Shown piece after piece: positions 36,678 through 47,694 of a DNA stretch of 64,000 nucleotides (positions are counted from its first letter, which is position 1; every line of letters starts with the position of its first letter). This stretch comes from Mortierella sp. BCC40632. Taxonomy: Eukaryota; Mortierellomycota; Mortierellomycetes; Mortierellales; Mortierellaceae. A model generated the notes under the pieces. The model worked only from the letters and a program-made list of their open reading frames with translations, had not been told where the DNA came from and did no database searches. The translations under genes and the position numbers were made by a program. The stretch lies in NCBI GenBank assembly GCA_011634665.1, contig WAEK01000013.1, forward strand, positions 62,001 to 126,000. Direction: 5' to 3'.

Positions 36678-37984
36678 ATTTTCGTGTTACTGCTCATTTT
36701 GTCATAGAAGGAAAATGGTAGTCAAGAGAGTACAAGTGGCTGTGGTTAACAAAAAGGCATCGTTTTCAATTGTGCAATACTACTTCAGTTTTGCCAACAT
36801 CAGAACCAAAGGAGTCCAGTCAAATGAAATTACTTTGGGTGATTCAAGTCAAGGTCTCACTGAAATGTTTGTGTTGGAGCGTGTGAAAAAGGGAAGTGCT
36901 GCTGGTGTAGTGTCTTTGAAAAGTCAGATTGTGAGGAGCAACACAACGCCTTTTATTTTTATAAAAGAAAATAGGCCTAGACACATATCCTGCGCTCCTA
37001 AAGAGAGAGAGAAAGGTTTGGTGCTGTGGAAGAGGTGGAAAATTAAACCAGAGGAGGGAGGAAGGTTATGCAAAAAAGCTTCGCCATGAATGTGAGGGTC
37101 CAAGGGCACGGCTGTGGTAAATGTTTTGGTATAGCAAGGGCTCCGTTAAAAGTTGACTAGTATCAATCATAGGGCAGGGCAGGGCAGGGCATTCCCAAGG
37201 CGAAGGAGGGTAAAATGTTTAGGAAGGGGAAAGAACTTGTTCTGTGAAACACGATGTGGCCAAGGGCCGGAGCCCGTGGACCAGTACCCAAGCCGAAGGT
37301 GGTAGATTTTAAACAGAACTGACCATTCTTGATGCAACAGTTGAAGCTGTGCGAGTAGTATGTGACCACGAGACGTTACTGGCCAAGTACTGTTCATTTT
37401 TCCTTTGTTGGTTCGACAATGTTCTTTTTAAGAGGCCAAAAGAACATTAGCTCACTATAAAAAAAATCTACGAGCGAAGGGCGAAGGTAGGGCTAGAGGA
37501 AGATAAGACCCGTCCTGAAAGGGGGGGAGGGGTAGGAGGGATTGGCCCTGTATTTTGGGTGCTCAGTACATGGTAGCCAACAGAAAAGGCAGGAGGACGC
37601 TGAAGCTCTGAAAATAGATGAGGTCGATCCGTGGGATGCAGAAAAGTGGAGGTAAGGGGGACAAGCAGGGGATCATGCTTGGTGACCACATTCAAGAACA
37701 ACATAGAAGGCGGATGGGCGTAGAGAGCAGTTGGGCATTGGTAAAAATGACAAACCACAATAGAGACATCCAAGTAGTCGCCTTATGGAGAAAAAGTATC
37801 CCTTTGTTCAATTGACTTTGACTGTGTTTGTCATTGGAGCTCGGCTACACTATGCATTTTCCAGATCGGTGGCAATCCCAGACGAAAATCAATTATTTTT
37901 TTACGCAGTCTCAAATTGGAAGATGATATATTTTTGCCGACTCGGCTTCATGAAACATCACAGGTTGAATGGAGAGCAAACATC
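36678..37984. other. Intergenic, no firm gene
   Basis: A plus-strand open frame at 36714-37089 has ordinary composition (VQVAVVNKKASFSIVQYYFS) but no motif, no homologue I recognise, and it overlaps the hydrophobin-like promoter, so it is not called. A (GGGCA)n repeat lies at 37171-37190. Confidence 0.4.
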
Positions 37985-38637
37985 ATGGGTCTTGATCGGA
38001 ATCGCGAGGAAATGAGGCGGGATGCCAAGAGCCTGTAAGTGTCATCTATTGAATGGAGAAGAGCAAGAAGAACAACAAGAAGAATAACAAGAGCAAGAAC
38101 AAGAAGAAGAACAAAAAGAAGAAGAAACCGAAACTCCTCGCTCTTTCTGTTGACAGAAATTGGATCTATTGGGCCACCTTGCCTTTCAACTTAGACTGAA
38201 TCGTCTTCGGTCCATTCAGGAGGATGCGGGCTTTGTACACGAGATCTCGGAGCTCTTTCCCAAGTTCCCTGTGCTAGGCAAGTCTGTATTTTAAAAAGGG
38301 TTTGTTGGGAACTTTTGACGATACAGATAAAGGCGCGACTTTATTTCCAATCTTTGGTGTGCGCAGATCGTCGATCTACTCAAAGAATTCAATGAAGGCA
38401 AAAAAGGAAGTATGCTTTTTTGTGACTAAACAATCTTCTTTCTTTCTTTCTCTCTTTCACTCGCGCTTCTTTCACGCATCTCTAGCCAACGAGCGTTGCG
38501 GTAACTGGTACGTCCACCCCTCAAAGGTATCTCTTGAAAGAACCTCTAAAAAAAGGCTTTGATTGTTTTTCCTTTGGTTGGCATTTCTAGAACCCGTTTA
38601 TTTTTACAAGCACTACTAACCCTGAAAATTTAACCAA

Positions 38638-38694
<57 letters not shown>

Positions 38695-39452
38695 GCACAT
38701 CAATTACTACAAATGACTAGATCCATAAACCAGGAGTATATTTCAAGTCAACAGATGGACATGCAGGCATTTGGGATTTTAATTTGCGCCGATATAATCC
38801 ACACCTCATCGATGTTATCATCAAACATGGAGGGTAAAAGAAGAAGAAAAAAAATGCAAAAAGGCTCCTCCTCCGGAACTACTCCCCTTGTCAGTAGCAA
38901 AATCAACTAAACAAACAACCCACCGCCGCTTTCACTAATAGATGTATTATCGTGGACTCTACAAGGAAGGGAAAGCGAATCCCGGATGCCCTGTCCAAAA
39001 CGATCCCCATCTGGTGCTCTACAATCAACAAAGCCGTTCAGATGTGCGCCACGTGTCTTAATGACTCAAAAACCACAAACCAACCAAGTCTTCAAAATAA
39101 TACGCATGAAATTCGCTCGGGAGATGGAGAACACCCCGATAGGACAGAAAACGCAAAAGTCTACCATCAGACACCAACAGAAGATCCATCATTTCTGATT
39201 CCATCTCTGGACAAGGACCGATGGGATACACGACATCACTCATTACCTTCTCTCATATCGCGCTCTGAGCATACTCAGATCGAAGCCAAGATCCAAGGGT
39301 TTGCCGAGCGACTACTGGTAAGGGTCCAGAAAGGAGGGGAAATCGGCAGAGGGGGGCTGTTGAGTAGACTGGAATTGCTCTCTTTGACGATCGACTTAAG
39401 CGAACCTTTCTGCGGAGGAAACTGTATCTTAAACGTCGCTCCATCTCTTTCC

Positions 39453-39499
<47 letters not shown>

Positions 39500-40656
39500 T
39501 CTAGAGATTCACAGACTTGAAACCATTGACAACTCGACTCTTGAAGCCGATTCGCCCGATCTGGCTCACGCCTCAGAGTTTTCTTCTCAAAGACAGTATG
39601 CCTGACTATGAACAACTTTCCTTCTATCCAGTCATCTGCCTCTGCGCTTCTCAAGTAGTACATGACGGAATGGAAGAACGCGATGGATATCTCTATGTCC
39701 AAGGATCTGGAGATGATGAAGAGATGTGGTCCAAGGGTCTCACGCCAGAACTGTTTTGGGAACATGAAGACCAGCTCCTTGAAGAGGGTATTTCCTCTCA
39801 AGAATGTGAAGACCGTGCAAAGGAGATTGTTCGACAAGCTAGGCTACAGAAATCCAAAACCCCTCAACACCCAACAACATTCACCCCATCCATGGAACCT
39901 TGCTCTGCTATCCATCCGAGCCCCATCTGGATTGGGAACAATGTGAGCGGACGAATTCCCGAGAGTTGGCAAGCAGGGTTCGACATGGTCATCAATTGTG
40001 GAGCCGAAATCATGCGGGATCCCCGACTAGAGCAGGTTCAGGAGGGCGAAGGCATCGTTACGATCGGATGTGGGATATCTGGTCAAGGTGGAGCCGAAGC
40101 AACACTGTGTGTAATGCAAGGACATCAGTGGCGGTCTCTCTTTGGTGGAGGGGATGTCACAACACCTTCTTCCCAGAAACACGAAACAGTTCCCTTGGAT
40201 GTAAAAAATTATTACTACCTACATCTCCCCATCGCAGAAGGCAAAAAGGGGCAACACCAACTTCTTCAGATGATTCCTGTCGCCATCCAAGCCGTCCAGA
40301 ACATGTTCGATCGGGAAACTTCCCTCCTTCCGAAAGCAGATCAAGAGTCGTCGGCAGTCTCCTATCGGCCCAAAATCCTGGTGCATTGCCAACAAGGGAT
40401 GGATAGGTCTGTGGGAATAGCTTTAGCCTTGCTTGTCCAACATTTTGAAGAGGAAACGGGAGAATATCTTTTGGGGTCCCTGTCAAAACGGGCCATGGAC
40501 AAGGAGATGATCCAAAGACGACTCTTTCAAATCATGGCTCACCGATTGGCAGCCCGACCCTCAAGAGCGACCTTGAAGATGGTCAACACGTACTTTATGA
40601 GCCCAACAGACCCACCACCCGCAAAATTCAAACCAACAGGGGTCGTGCATCAATAA
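37985..40656 (+). CDS. RIT1: Initiator tRNA 2'-O-ribosylphosphate transferase
   Basis: Adds phosphoribosyl to A64 of initiator tRNA-Met, keeping it out of elongation. Six exons with checked phase: 37985-38034, 38195-38277, 38486-38526, 38721-38833, 38942-39317, 39505-40656, giving 604 residues. Conserved blocks: LLNRLRSIQEDAGFV, ANERCGNWYVHP, GVYFKSTDGHAGIWDFNLRR, CIIVDSTRKGKRIPDALSKT, IPIWCSTINKAV, and RPIWLTP in the final exon. The C-terminal DUSP-like domain includes VHCQQGMDRSVGIALALL, a Cys-x5-Arg loop; in known members this domain is not thought to be a working phosphatase. Intron 2 (38278-38485) uses a GC donor (AG|GCAAGT). Introns 3 and 5 contain T-run/A-run palindromes. The stop is followed by an AT-rich flank with AATAAA overlapping the stop (CAATAAAAG). 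Confidence 0.93.
38641..38694. repeat. T(n)A(n) palindromic tract in RIT1 intron 3
   Basis: About 22 T followed directly by about 31 A, a perfect potential hairpin, ending some 25 nt before the exon 4 acceptor. Confidence 0.9.
39457..39497. repeat. T(n)A(n) palindromic tract in RIT1 intron 5
   Basis: About 14 T followed by about 31 A, ending within 7 nt of the acceptor ATGTCTAG. Same architecture as the tract in intron 3. Confidence 0.9.
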
Positions 40657-40741
40657 AAGGCCTAAGGATAAAGGGGCCAATTCTTCTCACTTTTCTTGTT
40701 TTTGGACTATTTTTCACTATTTTTCTACCCCTCCCCCTTTA

Positions 40742-43302
40742 TTAATCGTCATTGTATCCAAAGGAGCACATTTGTCTCTGAACTTTGGACCCGCGGACAA
40801 ATGGTACCTCGGACCAAAGTCGGAATAGACCTGCTGGTGACATGGAAAACGGCCTTGACTTTTGTTGCAGAATTTCATGTGCCCGGTCGATCCCTTGCAG
40901 TGTCAGATTAGGACAGGCATAGATCCCAATCCGATAAAGCTTTTGACACTCGGTCGCTAACCGAATCAACACTCGGTCTTCAATGAGCCAAGCTCCTTCG
41001 AGATAGAGACAATGGAGTTTAGGTAATTGGATCATGGCATCTGCAAATCGATCCTGATCCGGGGTCGGTCCATGAGATGTCGAGACAGCACTATATTGGA
41101 GTGCTAGCCGTTCAACTTTTGGACAAGTAAGCACAAGACTCGAGAAATCAAACAAGTTGACACCAGGACCTCGAAGGGCAAGTCGAGTCAAGTTCCGGAA
41201 TGGATGAGCCAATCCCCAAGATCGTCCTGCAAAGAAATCTGAAAAGGTGATGACGAGTTCTTGGATGGAATGTCGGATCGCCTTGACAAACTCATCTGCC
41301 TGTCTCAACATACGTTCGTCTCCCATGGCCAGAGTGAGTCGTTTTAACTTGGGCAAGAACTTGGGAGAGACGGTTGGAGAGGCTGGGAAAGATGAATCGG
41401 TCGGGGTTTGAGAGTCTGTATTCCATGGATAGGCACTCCCACGCATGGTCCGGATCCAGAGTTCTTCCAGATTCTCAAACATTTGCAACTCGAGGAGTTT
41501 GTCCTTGGGAGTTGTCATACAACAGCAGTGGCGTGTTCGCAACACCTTGAGGTTCCGGGCTAGCTGTGGGTCCAATTTGGTCAACCATGGATAATGCTCT
41601 GTACAATTGTATTCCAATTCAAGGACCTCGAGGTTCCCAAAAAGTCGAAAAATCCTTCCCATGTTTTGTCCAAGGTTTGCCTCTGTCATGATGGAAAGCT
41701 CCCGGATTGTGTCATTTGTCAGTCGTATGGGGGCCATAGGCTTTTCTACTTCTTCCTCCCCTAGCTCAGGAGGATGGTAGATGCCACCTTGAAGAGTGGT
41801 CAAGACTCGCTCGAGCGTGTCCCAGTTGTCGGGGTTCTCGGAAAGATGACAAACTTCGAGCCGCCGGAGGTTCTTCAATCGATGGAACGTGAAATTGAAC
41901 CATGGCGGTGATTCGTCCGCATCGTACTGTGGTTGTCCATGTCCAGGAAGAGAAAGCTCATCCTGTCTTCCTCCTCCGCCTAGCTCGTCTCGGTCTTGAA
42001 TCTTTTCTGTTAAATATGAGATTAAGGTTTGGCCATGGTCAACAGCGCCTCTTTTTTGCTTTTTTTCTCCCTCCTCCTATTGAATTTATCCCTCATTCTA
42101 TTGAATTCCTCCGCCGCATTCTTGTCTCTCAACTGACCTTTTTCAGACCTGACTTCAGCCGCTGCCGATCTCGATGGTCGAGATCGCCTCCTAGGGGTAC
42201 GCTCGTGCTTCAGTTGGTAGGTTCTCATTCGATGGATCGGAATCCGTAGCGTGTGCACGTTTTCCGGGAATTGATTCAATAGCCCCCTCTGTAAATAATC
42301 CAATACTCCTCGACGGGTTTCTTGTTTCCAAGTAGACCACATAAAATGGGTTCGAAAGATCTGTCCTACATCGTCGGACGCGATTTTTTGTCGAGTGACC
42401 AACCTTTCCAAGTCGATCACTCGTAGATGGCGGTGGTACTCTCGAACGGTCCATTTCGAAGCCTGATCGACAAAGGATCTGAGATCGAATGATTCCTCTT
42501 TGCTCTCTTTCCCTGGTTGCGGCGATAGTGGCTGGGGTGGTTGCTGATCCCTGGAAAGACCTAGGGTGGTTTCCGAAAAGGATGACCGACTCCTTGTCCT
42601 TGTCCTTACCGTTGCCATTGGCTTATCTCTACATACTGCACCTCCATACGCTTCCTTTACCGTTCGAAAACGGTTTGTTGATTCGAAAAAACACTTTTCC
42701 AAGGAAGGAAACCGTCGGCACAATTGCTTGATCGACGGAGCAAGCAGAGTAGTCAACAGCTGTAACTCTCGTTCACGTCGCGTATCATAGGCTAGACGAT
42801 AGGTTTGGGATCTTTCTCGTTGGAATTGCATCCAGGATGATCCGTGGTTTGGCTCTATGTGGTCCGACCCTGAGTCCGACCCTGAATTGGGGCGTGGCGG
42901 TGGCGGGGTCGCATGGATGGTCCTCGCAGGGTCACTCTTTATCTTTGCATCTAGATCAAGAATCCTCTGGAACGGATCGTAGTATAGTCTTGGAACACAG
43001 AGGAAGAAACATCGACGGTTCACTTGAAGCAAGGACGCAAGGGCTGGGGTGTTTCCATCAAGATAGTCGATGATGATCCTAAGACATTCGTCGGGAAGTC
43101 TCTCCCAGCCCAGGGGGGATGAGGTCCATAAGATGGAGGGAGAAGATGGAGATATGGAAAGACGCTCGAGTCGATTCTGAGTATTCTCGAGGATCAAAGA
43201 GACAGGTTCCCGAGGACTGAGCGGTGTAAGGGGCCCTGTTTTCCAGTCGGGACTATTGTATTTCTGAGGGCAGTCGAACCAGGGTGAAGACGTTTGGATC
43301 AT
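40742..43302 (-). CDS. F-box and leucine-rich-repeat protein
   Basis: Two exons, 42138-43302 and 40742-42006, joined across a 131-nt intron (donor GTCAGT, acceptor TTAACAG) that puts both in one frame: 809 residues. The F-box lies near residues 65-110: WERLPDECLRIIIDYLDGN, then ALASLLQVNRRCFFLCVPRL. The middle is charged and Ser/Pro-rich. The second half carries irregular LRRs: LKNLRRLEVCHLSENPDNW, NLEVLELEYN, NLEELWIRTM, KLKRLTLAMGD, NLTRLALRGPG, PKLHCLYLEGAWLI and CQKLYRIGIYACPN. Such proteins are substrate receptors of SCF ubiquitin ligases; the target is unknown. The 5' flank is an unusually long GA-rich region. Without the intron the first frame would end at TMAKP-stop, so splicing is needed to reach the LRRs. 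Confidence 0.85.
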
Positions 43303-43435
43303 GGGTGTAGGAGAGATGGGTAGTTTACAGCAAGGGTATACAGAAGGTTACAGAGATGAATGAGTGGAGGCAGGGAGAAGGGTGGAAAGAGAGACAGAGA
43401 CGTAGAGGTGAGAGACAGAGAGTGAGAGAGGGAGG

Positions 43436-43477
<42 letters not shown>

Positions 43478-43709
43478 GAGGGAGAAAGAGAAAAAAGGAG
43501 AGAGGGGAGAGGGAGAAGAAAGGAGTCAAGAAAGGGCACGAGGGAAGGGGGCAAAGGGGGGGGAGACGAGGGAAGAGTAAAGGAGGGTGGGGAAAAAGGA
43601 AAAGAGATCTTTCTCCCCCACGAATCTCCCTCTGCAAGAAGGATTTGCTTGAGTCCAGGGAGGGAAGGTGAGTGGTGGGGTGAGGGAAAGGGAGAGAGAG
43701 AGAGAGGGA

Positions 43710-43759
<50 letters not shown>

Positions 43760-44645
43760 TCTTCTTTGCCTTGGCCAAGGATTTGTGCTCGCAATCCCAC
43801 GACCATTGTTCTGTGCTCACACCAACCAAGGAAGCCAAGGGCAGGTTGTGCTTCCTCGCCTTCAATCGATGCTCACAATTGAGAGGTGAGAGAGTGAAAA
43901 AAATAAAAAATAAAAAATAAAATAAAAGATAGAGAGGAGAGACCATGGGTAATATAAGCCTGTTTTCATGGCTCTCTCGTTCTCTCATTCAATACAACCC
44001 CGCCTCTCAAACAGTTGTTTGTGTTTGACCAGCCAGCCGGGTGCATGCGGGGTTTGGGCCGTGGGCTGGTCATGCCGCACTTTTTATTGTCCAATTGCCA
44101 ATTGCCCACAGGGCTTTGGAAAGGAGAGGGCTGGGCTTGGGCTGGGCTTGGGCTGGGCAAGAAGGAGTGACCAAGATGACTTGTTTGTTGCTCTCTCGCA
44201 CGCTCTTGCTCACCTTTCTTTTCTTTTTGATTTCTTTTCCTTTTGCCTAGCCAAATCTCCCGATTTTTGGCAATGGTGTGCGGAAAGGGTCGAAAAGGGG
44301 CGCACAAGGACTAGATGACGACGGCAAAGGGGGTAGTGGGGGCCAACACTCCCACTCCTATACCCATTCCTTTTACCCCCTTTTCAAGAAAGAAAGTCCG
44401 CATCCATGGTTAAGATGACAGTAGGAGGACTGGTGCTAGCCGAGTTCATCGTTATCGATTCTTTTTTCTGGCGCCTCGTTTGAGACTTCTCTCTTTTTTA
44501 TTTCTTTTTCCTTTTTCTTCTTCCACTGCTCCGGTCATCCTGCGAAACAAAATAAAGATCCCTCCATTTTTTTTCCCTCGTCCATTCTTGAATCCACAGC
44601 ATTCCTTTCTCTTCCCTGAGGCTCCGAGGCTGTAAAGAATAAACT
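43303..44645. other. Shared promoter region, GA/CT-rich
   Basis: Divergent flank between the F-box gene and the secreted-protein gene. The interval 43361-43765 is almost pure purine on the plus strand with (AG)n blocks at about 43444-43473 and 43695-43760. A short direct repeat GGGCTGGGCTT occurs three times near 44127-44158. Long open frames here are Arg/Glu or Leu/Ser low complexity, not genes. Confidence 0.6.
43361..43765. repeat. Polypurine (GA)n region
   Basis: About 400 bases dominated by AG, GGGA and GAAA units in two (AG)n cores. Polypurine:polypyrimidine DNA of this length can adopt H-DNA, though that is not shown here. Confidence 0.9.
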
Positions 44646-45941
44646 ATGGTGCGGAAAGGAGGTATCTCAGCCTCCAGAATTGGATTCTGGATTTCACTAT
44701 TGTCCGCCTGCTGGGTCGCGACCGCTCAAGATATCCCGGAACAGCGCGCGTTCGATGCTCCGCTCCAGAATGTAGAACTCGAACACACCATCAAGCTCGA
44801 TCCTAGTCGAGCCCTTTATGACTCGTCCCAGTTCTCACCCAACGAGCTCGCAGCGACAGCCGTGTCCCCGTTCTGCAAGTCATTCACATTCCTTTGCCAT
44901 CTCCGTTGTGTCCAACGCGGAGACCCTCAGAATCCAGGCAATGCAAACGAGTTCTCGGTCGTGGCGGACCAAGGCCAGCACAAGATTGAGACCAACCGCT
45001 GTACGCATGTCCCCAACACGGACAGCATTCGAGTGCTATGCTTGTGCAACAACGGAGTCGAACTGACGGCCGAAGTCAGTTATGCACTCGAAGGAGTCAT
45101 TGATATCCAAAAAGCAGGTGGAAATGGTACTGGTATCGACGAGGCAGGGCTGATCCGACCCGTCGCCTACGAGACCACGACCAAGACCGAGTTCTCGACC
45201 ATTCTCAAGACGACGATCCAGTACCAGACAGAGACTCATTACAGCGTCCATACCTCAACAGAAACTGTCTCCTCAACCGTCTTCCGCACGACCACTACAA
45301 CGAGTACTACCACTCTCCCTGCTGAGACAACAACCAAGACGGACTATCGGACCAAGACCTTGACGACAACCTCCGTAAAGACTGACACTACGACCGTGAC
45401 TGAGGCAACGACCGTAACCGACACGGTGACAGATACTCAGACTGTGACCAAGACGGTTATCTTTACGCCTCAGATCGCCGTCGCAAATCCAACCCCGCCA
45501 CCCCTGGATCGACCCGATCGATATCCTCCCAACAACACGCGACCAGATAAGGATTCAGGCAAGGAGAGTTTGGACAAGAAGGATAACCAGGAGGGTAAAG
45601 ATGTGCCCAAGAAGATTGGCCCGGCTTTGGTCCGACCGAATCAAGAGGGTGGTGCTCCTTCGGGTCCAGACCAAGGGGGCGCCAGAATGGGTGAGGAAGC
45701 AGTTCAGAATCCTTCTGAAGGCAGACATTCCGAGAGCGATCCTCAAGTAGCCTATCCTATTGAGGACAAGGATGACGAGGACAAGGATGACGAGGACAAG
45801 GATGACGAGGACGAGGATGACGAATGGCTTGATGACGATAGTCTGGGAGATACCCCACAAGCTTCTAATGCTCACCTTGTCAAACGAACAGGGCGTAGCG
45901 GTCGTCGACAAGGAAATCAACCACATGGTCGACGCGCCTAA
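44646..45941 (+). CDS. Secreted Thr-rich protein with acidic repeat and basic tail
   Basis: A single-exon protein of 431 residues with no family I recognise. The N-terminus (ISASRIGFWISLLSACWVATAQ) is a signal peptide. Residues about 75-150 form a cysteine-containing globular part with six Cys (SPFCKSFTFLCHLRC, NRCTHV, VLCLCNNG). Residues about 170-275 are a Thr/Ser-rich region (TTTKTEFSTILKTT, STETVSSTVFRTTTTT), probably O-glycosylated. A Pro/Lys/Asp linker follows, then a 15-nt minisatellite encoding DKDDE repeats (45767-45825). A KR dibasic site lies near the end (HLVKRTGRSGRRQG). There is no GPI signal or second membrane segment, so it is likely released or wall-bound. A cell-wall or calcium-binding role is possible but unproven. 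Confidence 0.75.
   Translation: MVRKGGISASRIGFWISLLSACWVATAQDIPEQRAFDAPLQNVELEHTIKLDPSRALYDSSQFSPNELAATAVSPFCKSFTFLCHLRCVQRGDPQNPGNANEFSVVADQGQHKIETNRCTHVPNTDSIRVLCLCNNGVELTAEVSYALEGVIDIQKAGGNGTGIDEAGLIRPVAYETTTKTEFSTILKTTIQYQTETHYSVHTSTETVSSTVFRTTTTTSTTTLPAETTTKTDYRTKTLTTTSVKTDTTTVTEATTVTDTVTDTQTVTKTVIFTPQIAVANPTPPPLDRPDRYPPNNTRPDKDSGKESLDKKDNQEGKDVPKKIGPALVRPNQEGGAPSGPDQGGARMGEEAVQNPSEGRHSESDPQVAYPIEDKDDEDKDDEDKDDEDEDDEWLDDDSLGDTPQASNAHLVKRTGRSGRRQGNQPHGRRA
45767..45825 (+). repeat. In-frame 15-nt minisatellite (acidic repeat)
   Basis: Four tandem copies of a GACAAGGATGACGAG-type unit, the last with Lys changed to Glu, encoding DKDDE. It keeps frame in the secreted-protein gene. Confidence 0.9.
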
Positions 45942-46500
45942 AGGAATTATAGAGATGAGAAAAAAAAAGTAAAATATCCGGCGTATTTTTTTTTCTTTCT
46001 TTCTTTCTCTGTATTGTGTTCGATTACGCAGTGGGCTCATGTGCAGCGGCATGGAAAGAAGAAAAATAAGGCTGCGCATAAAACACACCATCAACAACAA
46101 CAGCAACCGTGAACAGCAGTTGGATCCATATGGGCAAAAGAGTGGACGGAAGGCGCGGCGCTCGATTATTAAGCTTGGGAAGAAAACCAGAAAGAAGAGA
46201 GATGGGAGATGGACAAATGAAGGGGATTTGTCTTTCATACTCCACATGGATCCAACTCTGCAGAAAAAAGAAAAAAAAGAAAAAAAAAGGACTGTCCCTT
46301 ACTCCACAGACTAGAGACCATGTTCTGCCTCTGGAGGACGGCGTGGGTGTGCTCCGTGCATTTCCCTCTTCTTTCCTCCTCTCATATAAATCGAGGACAT
46401 GGATGGATCGTACTTAAAAGATAGACCCATCATTACCTGTCGCTCCTCTTCCAAGATTATTCTCTGTCTCATTCTCTCCCATTCTCCTTCAATCCAAAAA
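45942..46500. other. Intergenic, no supported gene
   Basis: Holds poly-A/poly-T stretches (45960-45967, 45987-45996) and a purine-rich segment near 46262-46290, then a CT-rich leader before the GST start at 46501. Confidence 0.5.
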
Positions 46501-47559
46501 TGGTTCAATTGTTTGACGACTCTCTTCGACCAATTGTGAATGCAAACATTGGGCGACAGGACAGCACATTCAAGCTCAAGTACTTCAAGCTCCATGGCTT
46601 GGCATATTGTACACGTCTTATTCTTGCGGCCACAGGTGCCCAGTTCGAGTCCATCTTTCCGACGGTATTTCCCCTACGCCATAACGATCTGGTTTTTTTT
46701 TTTTTCTTAACCAAGAAAAAAAAAAAAAAAACCAGTGTTAAGCTTTTTCGTATGGAATGTACTATCCTCTGATGGGGAGGTTTTTTTTTTCTCAACTTAC
46801 TTTAGGATTGGGCTGCAAGTGAAAAGCACGAAACCGTCTTTGGGGTGCTCCCTGTTCTCTACGAGACGACGGCCTCGGGTGAGCAATTGAGCATCCCAGA
46901 GTCGGATGCCATTGAGCAATACCTTGCCAAAAAATTCAACCTTTTCGGTGATCATGGGGACACTTGGGATGAGATCAAGGTCCGAGCCTTTGCAAGCTCT
47001 CAACAGGCGTTGATCAGCTACTATCTCCTTCGTGTAGCTGTGGTCAAGGACGAGGCCTACAAGGCCGTGATGCACGAACGGTTTTTGAATGAGCCGTTGC
47101 CACACTATCTTACGACTCAGGAAACACATCTGAAGGCCAATGGCTACAACGGCCACTTCGTAGGCAACAAGGTATACCGTGGGGGGAATGGAGGGATGAT
47201 AGGGAAGAGGCTTGATAGGAAGAAAGGGCGCGCGTGTGTGTGTGTGATTTGTGTGTGGCAGAGCCTTTCCCTCCCCTGGAAAACAAGTGAGACAAAAGAG
47301 AGCCTTTCACTAACACAGCTCTCCGAGCATATTTACTTTCCTGGCAAACTTGAAGCTCACTTTGGCTGATCTGAAATGTGCATTTGCCGTCGAGATGCTC
47401 AGGTCCTTGACCGGAGACAAGTTCATTTCCGAGGATCGGACCCCTGGTCTCTGGGCCGTCTACAAGACTGTCAACGCTCTCCCCTCCCTGGTTGCTTGGA
47501 AGGCTACAGAAGAATACAAGTCTCTAGCCGAAGATAACCTTCGTATCCTCGGTTTCTAG
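46501..47559 (+). CDS. GST-like protein (sigma-type fold), second copy
   Basis: Three exons: 46501 to about 46664 (YFKLHGLAYCTRLILAATGA, the thioredoxin-half start), about 46806-47172 (FGVLPVLYE, SIPESDAIEQYLAKKF, then helices to NGYNGHFVGNK), and about 47354-47559 (LTLADLKCAFAVEML to the stop ILGF). The FGVLPVLYE...SIPESDAIEQYLA block matches the glutathione-binding LPVL...ESxAI motif better than the gene at 24377. The second domain shares the exon joint VGNK/LTLADL with it, indicating a common ancestor. Intron 1 contains a poly-T/poly-A palindrome; intron 2 has a (GT)n tract (47235-47245). Likely a cytosolic detoxification enzyme or prostaglandin-synthase-like sigma GST; the substrate is unknown. 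Confidence 0.88.
46692..46732. repeat. Poly-T/poly-A inverted tract in GST intron
   Basis: About 13 T, a short CTTAACCAAG spacer, then about 18 A: a third example of the intronic T...A palindrome seen twice in RIT1. Confidence 0.85.
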
Positions 47560-47694
47560 AAAGAATCCTTTCTACTCTTTCCTTTCTTCTCTTTAATGAA
47601 AGTTATAAAAGAATCCCATTACACACTATGCAAACCAAACCTCGCTTTCTTTCGTAAATTGGCTCCTTATTGAGACCTTCCCCGTCTTCCTACC

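Noticed and set aside
36643..37089. Plus-strand frame of about 125 codons from 36714
   Set aside because: Ordinary composition but no motif, no splice signals tested positive, and it starts in the likely promoter of the hydrophobin-like gene.
40742..42030. Apparent frameshift between the F-box half and the LRR half
   Set aside because: A 131-nt intron (42007-42137) with donor GTCAGT and acceptor TTAACAG restores the frame.
43299..43988. Long Leu/Ser-rich minus frame and Arg/Glu-rich plus frames
   Set aside because: These follow from the GA/CT-rich repeat tract and are compositional.
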